A stretch of 64,000 nt of DNA, from the NCBI RefSeq assembly GCF_000306235.2, contig NZ_AKWZ02000003.1:62001-126000 (forward strand), read 5' to 3'. Position 1 is the first letter of the stretch. Every line of letters starts with the position of its first letter. The notes below the pieces were generated by a model. That model did not search any database. It saw nothing but the letters and a program-made list of their open reading frames with translations, and had not been told where the DNA came from. The translations under genes were made by a program, and so were the position numbers. This stretch comes from Leptospira fainei serovar Hurstbridge str. BUT 6 (GTDB lineage: Bacteria; Spirochaetota; Leptospiria; Leptospirales; Leptospiraceae). Below, piece by piece: positions 26,258 through 34,666 of the stretch.

Positions 26258-29200
26258 ATGAAATTGAAATCACCACAAAGCGATTTGCAGTATATCCCAC
26301 GAACTGTTCTTCTCCATTTTATTATCGTTCAATTTTGCATTTTCCAGATTGATTGTACGCAATTATTGCACTCTGAAAATAAGCCGAAAGTTATGGACGG
26401 AATTCTCGATTTGAGGCCCGGCTGGAACTTTGATACCCAGGGAATGCTCGGAATGGACGGGGTCTGGGAATTTTATTGGCAAGAATTCTATTCGGAAACA
26501 AAGCCCCCTCCTAGCAACGGACTTCAAGCAGGTAAATTTCAAGAATTGCAACCTCGGTACGAACCTGTCCCCGATGCCTGGAATAATTACGAATCCGGAA
26601 AATTTCCGGGATTCGGATTCGCCTCCTACCGTATGAGAATCCTGACGGATAAACGAATCCCGGACATCTCGATTAAAATGTTGGAGGCGGCCACGGCGTA
26701 TCGACTGTTTGTGAACGGTAAGCTTTTGCTATCGAACGGCAATGTCGGTAAGACGGCTAATACTGCGAAACCGCTTTACCGTCCTGCCGTAAGCGAACCA
26801 TTTACATTAGAGAAAGATAATGAAATAATAGTGGAAGTTTCCAATTTTTCGCATTCGAAAGGAGGACTTTGGGGCCGCGTTTTTATAGGAAAGCATTCCG
26901 AATTATCGTTTCTCAGACAAAGGAGTATCTGGTTCGATTTATTCATGAGCGGCGGTCTTTCCGTAATGGGATTCTATCAGTTGAGTCTTTTTGCATTCCT
27001 TAGGAGAGATCGATTCAATTTGTATTTCGGACTCCTATGTCTCTGCGCTATGGTTAGGATGGTTTTAACGGGCGAAAGATTCGCATTTTCCGTTTTTCCG
27101 GAACTTGACTTTAATCTTTCCTACCGCCTGGAACTTCTTTCCGGTTATTTAGAGGGTATTTTTTTCACGCTTTTTCTTCGTTCTATGTTCCCAGACGAAG
27201 TTCGGAAGCCTGCAACGACTACCTTAGTGGTCGGTTTTATAACGTTAAGCGTCATTGCGTTATTTACTGAACTGGCGACTTATTCCAGAACACTTTCTCT
27301 GTTCAGCTTGCTTTTGGTATCCGGAGGACTATATTTTCTCTATGCACTCGGTAAGGCTGTTAAGAAAGATCGCCCTGGTGCTTGGATCGGTTTAGCGCTC
27401 TTTCTCGGTTTATTCACGATTCTCATCAACGATCTTCTTTACGCTAATATGATAATCAATACGACGTACTTCGTCTCCTACGGCATTTCTTTCTTCTTTA
27501 TCGCTCAAGCGTTCATGGTGTCTCGACGATTCTCTTATGCATACAATCTATCGGAGAAGCTTACCGATGAACTGCGAGAATCAAACCGACGATTGGTTTC
27601 TTTGGATAAGTTGAAAGACGAATTTTTAGCGAACACGTCGCACGAATTGCGTACTCCGCTGCAAGGCATTATCGGGATAGCGGATTCAGTAAAGAGAGGA
27701 GCTGCAGGGCCTCTATCTCGCTTTTTGGATAGACAGATGACCATGATAATCGCTAGCGGAGAGCGATTATCGGCGTTAGTGAATGATATTTTAGATTTTT
27801 CGAAATTAAAGCATAAGGATCTCGTGCTGAGACGCATACCAGTTGACCTCCATCAATCGGTGGAATTTACGTTGGGTCTAAATCGAGTAAATGTGGACGA
27901 GTCGAAACTCAGATTAATAAATGCCGTTCCTGAGGATTTTCCCCAACTAAAAGCCGATGAAAATAGATTGCAGCAGATTCTGCAAAATTTGATAGGTAAC
28001 GCGATAAAGTTTACGGAGAACGGAGATGTCACGATCGAAGCCCGATTGATTGACTCTCATTTCGCCGAAGTCAGCGTGCAAGATACCGGAATCGGCGTAA
28101 AGAAAGAGGATCAAGAAAAGATATTCGATTTTTTCGAACAGGCCGATGGAGGTGATGCGCGGAATGTAGGGGGGGCCGGACTTGGGCTCGCAATCAGCAA
28201 AGCGCTAGTCAATCTCCATGGCGGAGAAATCGGAATCGAATCCGAAGATGGAAGGGGCGCTCGGTTTTATTTTACGATGCCCGTCAGTGAGCCTTCCGTC
28301 GAGCCGTCCGATTCTAAAACTGTCGTGAAACATTATATAAAAAGCGATATCGGTTCCGTGGAAACGAATTTTACTCCGGATTCCTATTTTTTAAAAGCGA
28401 ACGACGATATCCGGCATGAACCGGTGAGAATTCTAGCGGTTGATGACGAGCCGGTAAACTTGGAAGTCATCGGCAACTATCTTGCCTTATGTAAAATGGA
28501 TTGCTTAGCGGTACGAAGCGGGTTGGAAGCTCTTGATATTCTTGCAAACGATAATTCGTTTAACGTAATCATTCTAGACGTGATGATGCCTAAATTTTCC
28601 GGATTAGAAACCGCTAAAGAGATTAGAAATAATTATACCGCGCTCGAGTTGCCTATTTTGATGCTTACGGCTAAAAATCAAGATAAGGATTTGGTAAATG
28701 CGCTAAACGCAGGAGCAAACGATTATTTGCTTAAACCGTTCAACTTTGAGCAACTGATTCGGAGGGTAAATAACCTTCTTGAGCTTGCAAACGGCCAGAA
28801 GAATTTAATACGCAAGGAAAACGAAAAAAGAATCGCGATTAATACTGTTAGACAGAAAATTAATATCGATCTTCACGATCATCTTGGCGGAAAACTGATT
28901 GATTTGAAGTTCCTTTCCGAAGAGTTGTTGAAGTCGCAAGTTCCCGATCCCGCCCTGATTCAAAAAATCAACGGCAACGTAAATCAATCCATTCAGATGC
29001 TTCGGGAGCAGATGCTTAAAATAGAGGATTTAGGATTGGTATCGGAAAATTTCTTTTCCGGTATAAACCTCATATTGTTGAGAAGATATTCGGATGCGGG
29101 GAGAGATCTTGACTTTCGCTGCGATGAAGATTTGATCAAAAATTTTTCCACAAAACCGAATGAGAACAACTTGATGGAACTTTACGGAATCGTTAATGAG

Positions 29201-29449
29201 ATAGCGAATAACGATCTAAAATACGGTATCGGAATTTCCGAATGGAGTTTTACGTCGAAAAATCATGAAATCGTTATGGATATGAGATCGAAATCGTTGT
29301 ATCATTTAAGGGAGCATGGAACCGGACGCGGAACCGAGAATCTAATCCAGAGGTCGGCTAAGCTGGAAGGCAGAATGGAAATGGCTCTCTCGGATAGCGG
29401 TTACCAAATTACTTTACAAGTGCCCCTCGGAAAAATTTCGGAATTTTAA
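26258..29449 (+). CDS. 7TM hybrid histidine kinase with a second NarX-type kinase module
   Basis: 1063 residues. An N-terminal signal segment (about 18-33, LLHFIIVQFCIFQIDC) is followed by an extracellular jelly-roll-like domain (about 45-220; GVWEFYWQEF and EVSNFSHSKGG are typical of 7TMR-DISM sensors), then seven membrane helices (about 225-420), HisKA with H462 (NTSHELRTPLQG), HATPase (NLIGNAIKFTE, GAGLGLAISKAL), and a receiver with D774 (ILDVMMPKFSG). Beyond a normal hybrid kinase there is a second module: H873 in DLHDHLGGKLIDLKFLSEEL is a HisKA_3/NarX-type acceptor, followed by an ATPase-like segment with NEIANNDLKYG and GTGRGTENLIQ. The NarL-type regulator follows 15 nt later. The chain may pass phosphate from the first kinase to the receiver and use the second module toward the regulator; this order is inferred. 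Confidence 0.85.
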   Translation: MKLKSPQSDLQYIPRTVLLHFIIVQFCIFQIDCTQLLHSENKPKVMDGILDLRPGWNFDTQGMLGMDGVWEFYWQEFYSETKPPPSNGLQAGKFQELQPRYEPVPDAWNNYESGKFPGFGFASYRMRILTDKRIPDISIKMLEAATAYRLFVNGKLLLSNGNVGKTANTAKPLYRPAVSEPFTLEKDNEIIVEVSNFSHSKGGLWGRVFIGKHSELSFLRQRSIWFDLFMSGGLSVMGFYQLSLFAFLRRDRFNLYFGLLCLCAMVRMVLTGERFAFSVFPELDFNLSYRLELLSGYLEGIFFTLFLRSMFPDEVRKPATTTLVVGFITLSVIALFTELATYSRTLSLFSLLLVSGGLYFLYALGKAVKKDRPGAWIGLALFLGLFTILINDLLYANMIINTTYFVSYGISFFFIAQAFMVSRRFSYAYNLSEKLTDELRESNRRLVSLDKLKDEFLANTSHELRTPLQGIIGIADSVKRGAAGPLSRFLDRQMTMIIASGERLSALVNDILDFSKLKHKDLVLRRIPVDLHQSVEFTLGLNRVNVDESKLRLINAVPEDFPQLKADENRLQQILQNLIGNAIKFTENGDVTIEARLIDSHFAEVSVQDTGIGVKKEDQEKIFDFFEQADGGDARNVGGAGLGLAISKALVNLHGGEIGIESEDGRGARFYFTMPVSEPSVEPSDSKTVVKHYIKSDIGSVETNFTPDSYFLKANDDIRHEPVRILAVDDEPVNLEVIGNYLALCKMDCLAVRSGLEALDILANDNSFNVIILDVMMPKFSGLETAKEIRNNYTALELPILMLTAKNQDKDLVNALNAGANDYLLKPFNFEQLIRRVNNLLELANGQKNLIRKENEKRIAINTVRQKINIDLHDHLGGKLIDLKFLSEELLKSQVPDPALIQKINGNVNQSIQMLREQMLKIEDLGLVSENFFSGINLILLRRYSDAGRDLDFRCDEDLIKNFSTKPNENNLMELYGIVNEIANNDLKYGIGISEWSFTSKNHEIVMDMRSKSLYHLREHGTGRGTENLIQRSAKLEGRMEMALSDSGYQITLQVPLGKISEF

Positions 29450-29464
29450 GGTTGAGTAGATCAA

Positions 29465-30130
29465 ATGGACGAGAATGTGGAAACAAGAGTCGTGAATATC
29501 GGGATCGTCGAAAACGATTCCGGTTATCGCGAGCAAATTATAAAGGTATTGGAAGTATTGCCGCAAGTGGGTATGCTTTCTCACTGGGAGTCCGCCGAAG
29601 CTTTTTTACAGGATAAGAAAGGGAGGGGATTAGATATAATATTTCTAGATATTATGCTCCCGGGAATGAACGGAGTCGAATTGGCGGCGAAACTTTCGGA
29701 AAGAGAACCCGAAACTAGTAAGATCATGTTAAGCAATATGAATTCGGACGAGCTTATTTTTAAATCCCTAAGTTATGGTGCGATCGGATATATCCTTAAA
29801 TCCGAGTTGAAAGATATCGCGGAAGTCATCGATACCGTTCTGCGCGGCGGGGCCATTATCACGCCGACGATCGCATTTCGAGTTTTAAATAATTTCAAAA
29901 GGAATGAAAGTTCGAGCGAAGTAAAACTTACCAAGAAGGAAAAGCAGATCCTGGACGAGATGGTTAAGGGGAAAACGATTAACAGAGTAGCGGAATTTCT
30001 TGGAGTCAGTAAGTATACGATTCAGCATCATGTTAAGAATATATATAAAAAGATGAACGTACATAATCGAGCGGAACTAGTCAGAAGGGCCGGAGACATC
30101 GGTTTACTTAGAAATGAATCGGGCTTTTAA
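29465..30130 (+). CDS. NarL/FixJ-type response regulator
   Basis: 221 residues: a receiver (acceptor Asp in IIFLDIMLPGMNG, Lys in YILKSELK) and a C-terminal LuxR-type helix-turn-helix (LTKKEKQILDEMVKGKTINR, then FLGVSKYTIQHHVKNIYKKM). It is 15 nt after the 7TM hybrid kinase, and its class matches the NarX-type module at that kinase's C-terminus, so they form one pathway. Its targets are unknown, though the acyltransferase/7TM pair downstream is an obvious candidate. Confidence 0.92.
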   Translation: MDENVETRVVNIGIVENDSGYREQIIKVLEVLPQVGMLSHWESAEAFLQDKKGRGLDIIFLDIMLPGMNGVELAAKLSEREPETSKIMLSNMNSDELIFKSLSYGAIGYILKSELKDIAEVIDTVLRGGAIITPTIAFRVLNNFKRNESSSEVKLTKKEKQILDEMVKGKTINRVAEFLGVSKYTIQHHVKNIYKKMNVHNRAELVRRAGDIGLLRNESGF

Positions 30131-30564
30131 ACGAGAAAAAGCGTTTCAACCCGTATTTAATTCACAAGTAATAATTTCATAGTTAAAATAGCGATGCTTA
30201 CCGATATTGATCATGCGTGAATTCGGTTCTAACGCTGTTCAGACTTTGAATTAGAAATTCTTCATCCTAAAAATTTCCAAAAGAAAGTTCTTTCGTTTTT
30301 GCTAATGGACTCGAAGTTGATTGAAAAATAAGAGTCCTTCGTTCTTTAATATACCAAAGGGTTTATTTTTAGATTTGAATAATGAATTCGGTTGCTCATT
30401 TCGATAAAGTTTGATGGACTTTTTGTCGAAATCCGTCACAGACATTATCGTTAATTCTTATCCTTCTCTTCCTTTTAATTACAATAGAAACTTATTCTTT
30501 GTGAATGTCCATCGACATGACATAATCGTCCTGCATACGAGGCGTTCCGTCTCGCGGAGAGAAT
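30131..30564. other. intergenic region upstream of the acyltransferase/7TM pair
   Basis: About 430 nt. Two short frames (30411 on +, 30479 on -) overlap the next gene and look spurious. The promoter of the following two-gene unit must lie here; no palindrome was obvious. GGAG lies 5 nt before the next start codon. Confidence 0.4.
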
Positions 30565-31266
30565 ATGTTTGCAGTAGAAGAAACAGAACAAGAAACCTCG
30601 CCGGCAGGCGTATCCGTTTATTGGCAGAATGAATCATTCGAATGTTGGAAGGTTGCGGGCTTTTCACAAAGTCCTCTTATCCACCGTGTAAAGGAGTTTG
30701 TTAGAAAAGCGAATGCGGATGTAGGCAATGAAGATTCGGAATGGAGAGCCTTCGATCTGGATCCTTGGTCGATTTGGTTTATTATGACTAAGGGAGAAGA
30801 AATTTTGTCCGTAATGCGGGTCGTAGAAAAAAAACCGAATAATTTAATTCCTTTAGAAATCGGAGTGATTTTCGGAGATTTGCCTAGACGATATGCCGTC
30901 TTGGATCGAAACGTAGCCGATTGGAACTCCGTCGCTTTTTTAAGAACTCCGCGAGGGACATATGCAGCTTTCGTTAATTTCGGATGCGTTGCTGATTATT
31001 GTATTAAACGAAATTACTCCCGGGTCTTCGGTATGTACAGTCCGTTTCGCCGAGGAATAGAACGTGTTTATTTAGCTGCCGGCGCCGTTCATAGCTCGGA
31101 TTATCCGGGGCCTATTTATTTTCCTGAATTCCGTTGCAACGGAGAACTGGTACTTTTTAAAACAATCGAAATTCCCAAAAAAAGTTTGCTTGAAATCGCC
31201 GCATTTCTTACTTTAAATAAGGCGCAAGCATGTCAATTGTTGCATCGAATCATGTCGTCGCATTGA
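30565..31266 (+). CDS. FeeM/LuxI-like GNAT-fold acyltransferase (putative signal synthase)
   Basis: 233 residues. The first 175 residues resemble the GNAT-like fold of N-acyl amino acid synthases (FeeM) and, more remotely, acyl-homoserine-lactone synthases. The landmark positions R41 and F45 (HRVKEFVRKAN), W60 with D64 and D66 (WRAFDLDPW) and R85 (SVMRVVEKK) follow the order of the conserved Arg, Phe, Trp, Asp, Asp, Arg of that superfamily, although the Asp spacing differs. A middle strand (FVNFGCVADYCIKRNY) fits the GNAT core. Such enzymes join a fatty acyl group from acyl-ACP to an amino acid or homoserine lactone. The gene has GGAG 5 nt before the ATG and overlaps the 7TM gene by 37 nt. 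Alternative: an unrelated GNAT protein. Family similarity is judged by eye. Confidence 0.6.
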   Translation: MFAVEETEQETSPAGVSVYWQNESFECWKVAGFSQSPLIHRVKEFVRKANADVGNEDSEWRAFDLDPWSIWFIMTKGEEILSVMRVVEKKPNNLIPLEIGVIFGDLPRRYAVLDRNVADWNSVAFLRTPRGTYAAFVNFGCVADYCIKRNYSRVFGMYSPFRRGIERVYLAAGAVHSSDYPGPIYFPEFRCNGELVLFKTIEIPKKSLLEIAAFLTLNKAQACQLLHRIMSSH

Positions 31267-32156
31267 ATCTTTGTGCGGCTCTTTTTTTCGTAGTCTTAGG
31301 AGCGTTGATACTCGTTCCTAAGCCGCGGAAAGCCGTACAGATTCTGTTTGGCGTAATGACGGTATTTATGGGGCTTTGGTTTTCCTCATTTATACTTAGG
31401 GAAATCGTTCCTTATTCTTGGTTAAATGCCTTATTAAATCTGGGCCTGGCTGCGAGTATACCCGCTCCATTTCTTATTTATTTAATTTCGATATCGTACA
31501 ATGCGAAATCGTATCGTCCGAACTGGAAATGGTTGGTTCCTCACCTAATCCTTGTCGGTTTCTTTTTGGAAGAAAGCCTCCGATTAAACGTCTTAACACT
31601 GGCTTCCGGTCCGGGAGAACACCTTCGATTTTCGAGGACGCTCGTCTATTCCGGAATTCTTCTGCACTCTTTAGTGCTTTTCCTGATCGCAATTTTTAAT
31701 TTTGGAAGGAATGCGATCCGCTTCAGGGGGAAAACGAGAGCGAGTTCGGTTTTATTGCTATTAGGACTTTTGCCTCCGATCGTTTCCGTTGGTTGGTATA
31801 TTTGGATCAAGCCGACTCATTATGGAATTTTTTCCGGAGGGCAGGCTGCGATAGGATCTATTTTAGGTATTTTTATTTGGACGGTAGCGATCGTAAATTG
31901 CAACGCCTTTAAGCTTAGAACTTTCTCGATGTATGAGCCCGATCTTCCGCATTTTGTAAGGATGACCAAGCCGATTTATGGATTCTTTTATCGTCTGACG
32001 GATCCTATGGATTATGAAGTTCAAGATTTAGCGAGGAAGAGGCGTTTGACCATGAATTTGATCGCGCACGATTATCGGTTAGGCGAGGCTATGGATCTAC
32101 CTTACAGGGAAAGGGTCGATATCTTGGTTAAGATATTCGGTAAGCACTTGAAATAA
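31230..32156 (+). CDS. orphan seven-transmembrane protein
   Basis: 308 residues. Seven hydrophobic helices: near residues 8-28, 36-58, 64-90, 100-120, 133-155, 170-192 and 205-228. About 80 residues follow on the cytoplasmic side (DLPHFVRMTKPIYGFFYRL onward), with no kinase, cyclase or phosphatase domain. The membrane part resembles the 7TM input region of some histidine kinases, here without any output domain. It overlaps the acyltransferase gene by 37 nt, with AAGG about 8 nt before its ATG, so translation is coupled. Candidate roles are receptor or exporter for the acyltransferase product. Confidence 0.75.
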   Translation: MSIVASNHVVALNLCAALFFVVLGALILVPKPRKAVQILFGVMTVFMGLWFSSFILREIVPYSWLNALLNLGLAASIPAPFLIYLISISYNAKSYRPNWKWLVPHLILVGFFLEESLRLNVLTLASGPGEHLRFSRTLVYSGILLHSLVLFLIAIFNFGRNAIRFRGKTRASSVLLLLGLLPPIVSVGWYIWIKPTHYGIFSGGQAAIGSILGIFIWTVAIVNCNAFKLRTFSMYEPDLPHFVRMTKPIYGFFYRLTDPMDYEVQDLARKRRLTMNLIAHDYRLGEAMDLPYRERVDILVKIFGKHLK

Positions 32157-32160
32157 CGGC

Positions 32161-32553
32161 CTAATTCTTTCCCTTACGAATGATACTCTTAATCGCTCTA
32201 TGAATCGTTTCGGTTTCTTTCGCCGAAAGCCGCAATAAGTCTTCGATTATTTCAACGATGCCATCACGAGCATTTATTTTCTGAATTAATCTTCTATCCG
32301 AATCTTTCCTGTTTAGAGCGTTGATCGGGTTGGTTAGTTGGGTTTTTTCCGGGCCGATGCCTTTCAGTAACCATTCCTTATTGTATCCGTGGACTAACTC
32401 GATTACTAACGCAGTCGCTTCCGGTATCACTCGCTTCCCAGTGGCATAGGCTCCGATCAATTGTCTAGATTTTTGTATCGTATTTCCGAACTCCTCTTGA
32501 GTTCCCCGAAAATTGTCCAATATGTGCTGAAATCGTTCCGCGGGTGTTTTCAA
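32161..32553 (-). CDS. XRE-family DNA-binding protein (CI-repressor-like N-terminus)
   Basis: 130 residues. The N-terminal half is a Cro/CI-type helix-turn-helix (FGNTIQKSRQLIGAYATGKR) followed by the WLLKGIGPEK segment common in phage-like repressors; the C-terminal half is helical with no peptidase domain. Its stop is 4 nt from that of the 7TM gene, tail to tail. A 17-bp palindrome 39 nt upstream of its start is a likely operator. It may be a leftover of a mobile element, but no other phage gene is seen. Confidence 0.8.
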   Translation of the reverse strand: MKTPAERFQHILDNFRGTQEEFGNTIQKSRQLIGAYATGKRVIPEATALVIELVHGYNKEWLLKGIGPEKTQLTNPINALNRKDSDRRLIQKINARDGIVEIIEDLLRLSAKETETIHRAIKSIIRKGKN

Positions 32554-32591
32554 GATTTTTTATCTACTCAATAGATTTTTATTATTGAAAA

Positions 32592-32608
32592 ATGCCACAA
32601 TGTGGCAT
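32592..32608. promoter_or_regulatory. probable operator of the XRE regulator
   Basis: Perfect 8-bp inverted repeat ATGCCACA-A-TGTGGCAT upstream of the leftward XRE gene. Its size and single-base centre match Cro/CI-type sites. It is the only such palindrome in that spacer. Confidence 0.6.
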
Positions 32609-32786
32609 ATAGTTTCCGTGAAAGAAACGCTTCAGCGACGAATATAAGTAGAAGGTGCATAAATAAAGCGTCTTTGCCATGACTCATATTTAATAATTTA
32701 AGGCATTGGTCAAGCGGTTCATTGAACGGATGCAGAGAGACCTTCTAGCCTTATCCTTGTTAGGGTAGCCTTTATATATTAAATTC

Positions 32787-33167
32787 ATGAAAACTTCGAA
32801 TTGGTTCAGCATTACTTATTTTGAGGGCTTGCTTGGCGAATCGTTTCCGGTAAAGGGACTTCGCCGCTCTCTCGCCTTAAAGGAGAGGACCTTGTCTACG
32901 GCGGACTCTCTCAAAATTCCGAGGTCCATGAAGAATGTTATTTTCGTTTGGCGGCTACTCGCGAAGACCAAGATTCAGAAAAAACAAATAAACTGGTTGC
33001 GCTCGCAAATGCTCGAAATGATCGGCGAAACGACTGCGCTAAAGTCGGAAATTCGAGCATTGAGATGGGAATTAGCGAATCGTAAATCCGAGCTTACTTT
33101 GGCATTAAATTCTTTGTCCTTTTATAAAGAAATAAAGGCGATCGAAGAAAGAAATACGGAGGAGTAG
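32787..33167 (+). CDS. hypothetical coiled-coil protein
   Basis: 126 residues with no recognised domain. Residues about 65-125 form a charged heptad-like helix (QINWLRSQMLEMIGETTALK onward). The N-terminal part is basic. No clear ribosome binding site precedes the ATG. It stands alone between the XRE regulator and a hydrolase. The codon use looks like that of its neighbours, which favours a real gene. Confidence 0.45.
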   Translation: MKTSNWFSITYFEGLLGESFPVKGLRRSLALKERTLSTADSLKIPRSMKNVIFVWRLLAKTKIQKKQINWLRSQMLEMIGETTALKSEIRALRWELANRKSELTLALNSLSFYKEIKAIEERNTEE

Positions 33168-33287
33168 GAACCGTTTCAGAGCGAATCCATTTTCGCAATC
33201 ATTTTGAGAGAATTCTTCTATACGCAAAGCGAGCCGTGATTAAGGTTTAATTTATCCTTATATCTAATCCGGTGTCGCGACGAGCCT

Positions 33288-34313
33288 ATGAAGAAATTAT
33301 TTTCGCTGATAGTAATCCTATCCATTCCATCTTGTCTTTGGTTAATTCGCCCTTCTTTATCTTTTCAAGAAACTATTCCCACGGATATTCCGAATTACGA
33401 GAACACAAAATCTTGGGCGGCGATTCCCGGAAAAGAGAGTCGAGTTTTTAGCACTCCATTATCTTCCTATAATATTCTAAAATTAGATTCCTTAGGAGTC
33501 GACGTCTTTTTTATTCATCCAACCACCTACTTCGGCCGGACTTGGAATGCGTCGATGGACGATGAAAACGTAAATGAGAGAACCGATATGGAATCGATTC
33601 GGAGACAAGCGAGCGTATTTAACGAGGTCGGTCGAATTTTTGCGCCCCGATATAGACAAGCTACTATATATTCGTTTTTAGACGCGACGGACGGAAGCAA
33701 AGCTCTTGATCTGGCTTATTCCGATGTCTTGAAAGCATTCGATACTTATCTAAGATTATGGAATCGGGGACGGCCCATCATAATCGCATCTCACAGCCAA
33801 GGAACGAGGCATGCAGTTCGGCTCTTGAGGGAAAGGTTCGCTCATAAGCCGCTTTCGGAAAAACTTATAGTTGCGTATTTAATCGGGGGTGCGGTTTCGC
33901 TTGCGGATACGAATGGGATTCCCGCTTGCGGAGAAAAATCCCAAACAAGATGCTTTGTTTCTTGGAGATCTTTTTCCAGAAACGCCAAAGTACCGGTTCT
34001 CCCAAACGATTCGTCGGGACCTTATATTTGCGTGAATCCTTTAAGTTGGGATTTAAAGGAGGATTTCAGATCGGCAAGTGAAAATTTCGGAGGAATTCCG
34101 CTATCATTTGACCGGATTGATCCGGAAATCTGCGGAGCTGTTTGTGAAGCGGGTGTTCTAAGAGTGACGGAACCGAATCGGAGCGGTTATAGACAGTATT
34201 GGAGCGATAACTATCACGTTGCAGATTACGCACTTTTCTATTTCAATATCAGGCGAAATGCGATGGAACGGGCAGTAAAATTCGGAATACGGAATAAAAT
34301 CGATTCAAAATAA
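33288..34313 (+). CDS. DUF3089-family alpha/beta hydrolase
   Basis: 341 residues beginning MKKLFSLIVILSIPSC, a signal peptide that may end in a lipobox. The DUF3089 family is a secreted alpha/beta hydrolase group; here the nucleophile elbow is ASHSQG and the FFIHPTTYFGRTWNA segment and the C-terminal YHVADYALFYFNIR segment are typical. The conserved His is probably in DNYHVADY. Several cysteines near the C-terminus (GAVCEAG) may form disulphides in the periplasm. The substrate is unknown. It starts with no obvious ribosome binding site, but the signal peptide supports this ATG. Confidence 0.8.
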   Translation: MKKLFSLIVILSIPSCLWLIRPSLSFQETIPTDIPNYENTKSWAAIPGKESRVFSTPLSSYNILKLDSLGVDVFFIHPTTYFGRTWNASMDDENVNERTDMESIRRQASVFNEVGRIFAPRYRQATIYSFLDATDGSKALDLAYSDVLKAFDTYLRLWNRGRPIIIASHSQGTRHAVRLLRERFAHKPLSEKLIVAYLIGGAVSLADTNGIPACGEKSQTRCFVSWRSFSRNAKVPVLPNDSSGPYICVNPLSWDLKEDFRSASENFGGIPLSFDRIDPEICGAVCEAGVLRVTEPNRSGYRQYWSDNYHVADYALFYFNIRRNAMERAVKFGIRNKIDSK

Positions 34314-34666
34314 AAAAAGTTAAATCCGTAATATCGTTTAATAATCTCGCAACAGTCGTCCAATGGCCGATACGTTAGTCTTTAATGTGTAAGGTCTTGG
34401 ATTCAGCCGTAGTTTTTCAGAAAAAAGTCGCCGTGAGTGTTTCGAATTTATACGAATTTATTAAACGAAGAATTTCACTAACTTTCTTCCGGGCTCTAAT
34501 AAGTTTGATTTTTTGATGCGGAATTAAATTTCTCGTTTTTTGGCGATGGATTTATTCTGGTATTTCTTTTTAGTATTGGATAATAAGGATCGGTTCCGAA
34601 CTTAATAATTCCGGCTTGGCATGAATCGAAATATTTTCGCATCTATTGAGGGAGTGGAGGCTAAGA
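34314..34666. other. intergenic region
   Basis: No gene is supported. Positions about 34352-34407 faintly resemble a tRNA T-arm/D-arm arrangement but fail to fold (see rejected items). The promoter of the next kinase should lie here; GGAGG ends 6 nt before its ATG. Confidence 0.4.

Noticed and set aside
26122..26352. A 76-codon frame just before the 7TM hybrid kinase.
   Set aside because: It overlaps the kinase start by about 95 nt in another frame and lacks a good ribosome binding site.
34352..34407. Sequence resembling parts of a tRNA (GGTCTTGGATTCAGCC-like T-arm and a D-arm-like segment).
   Set aside because: The expected anticodon stem does not pair and no acceptor stem could be formed, so it is not called as a tRNA.
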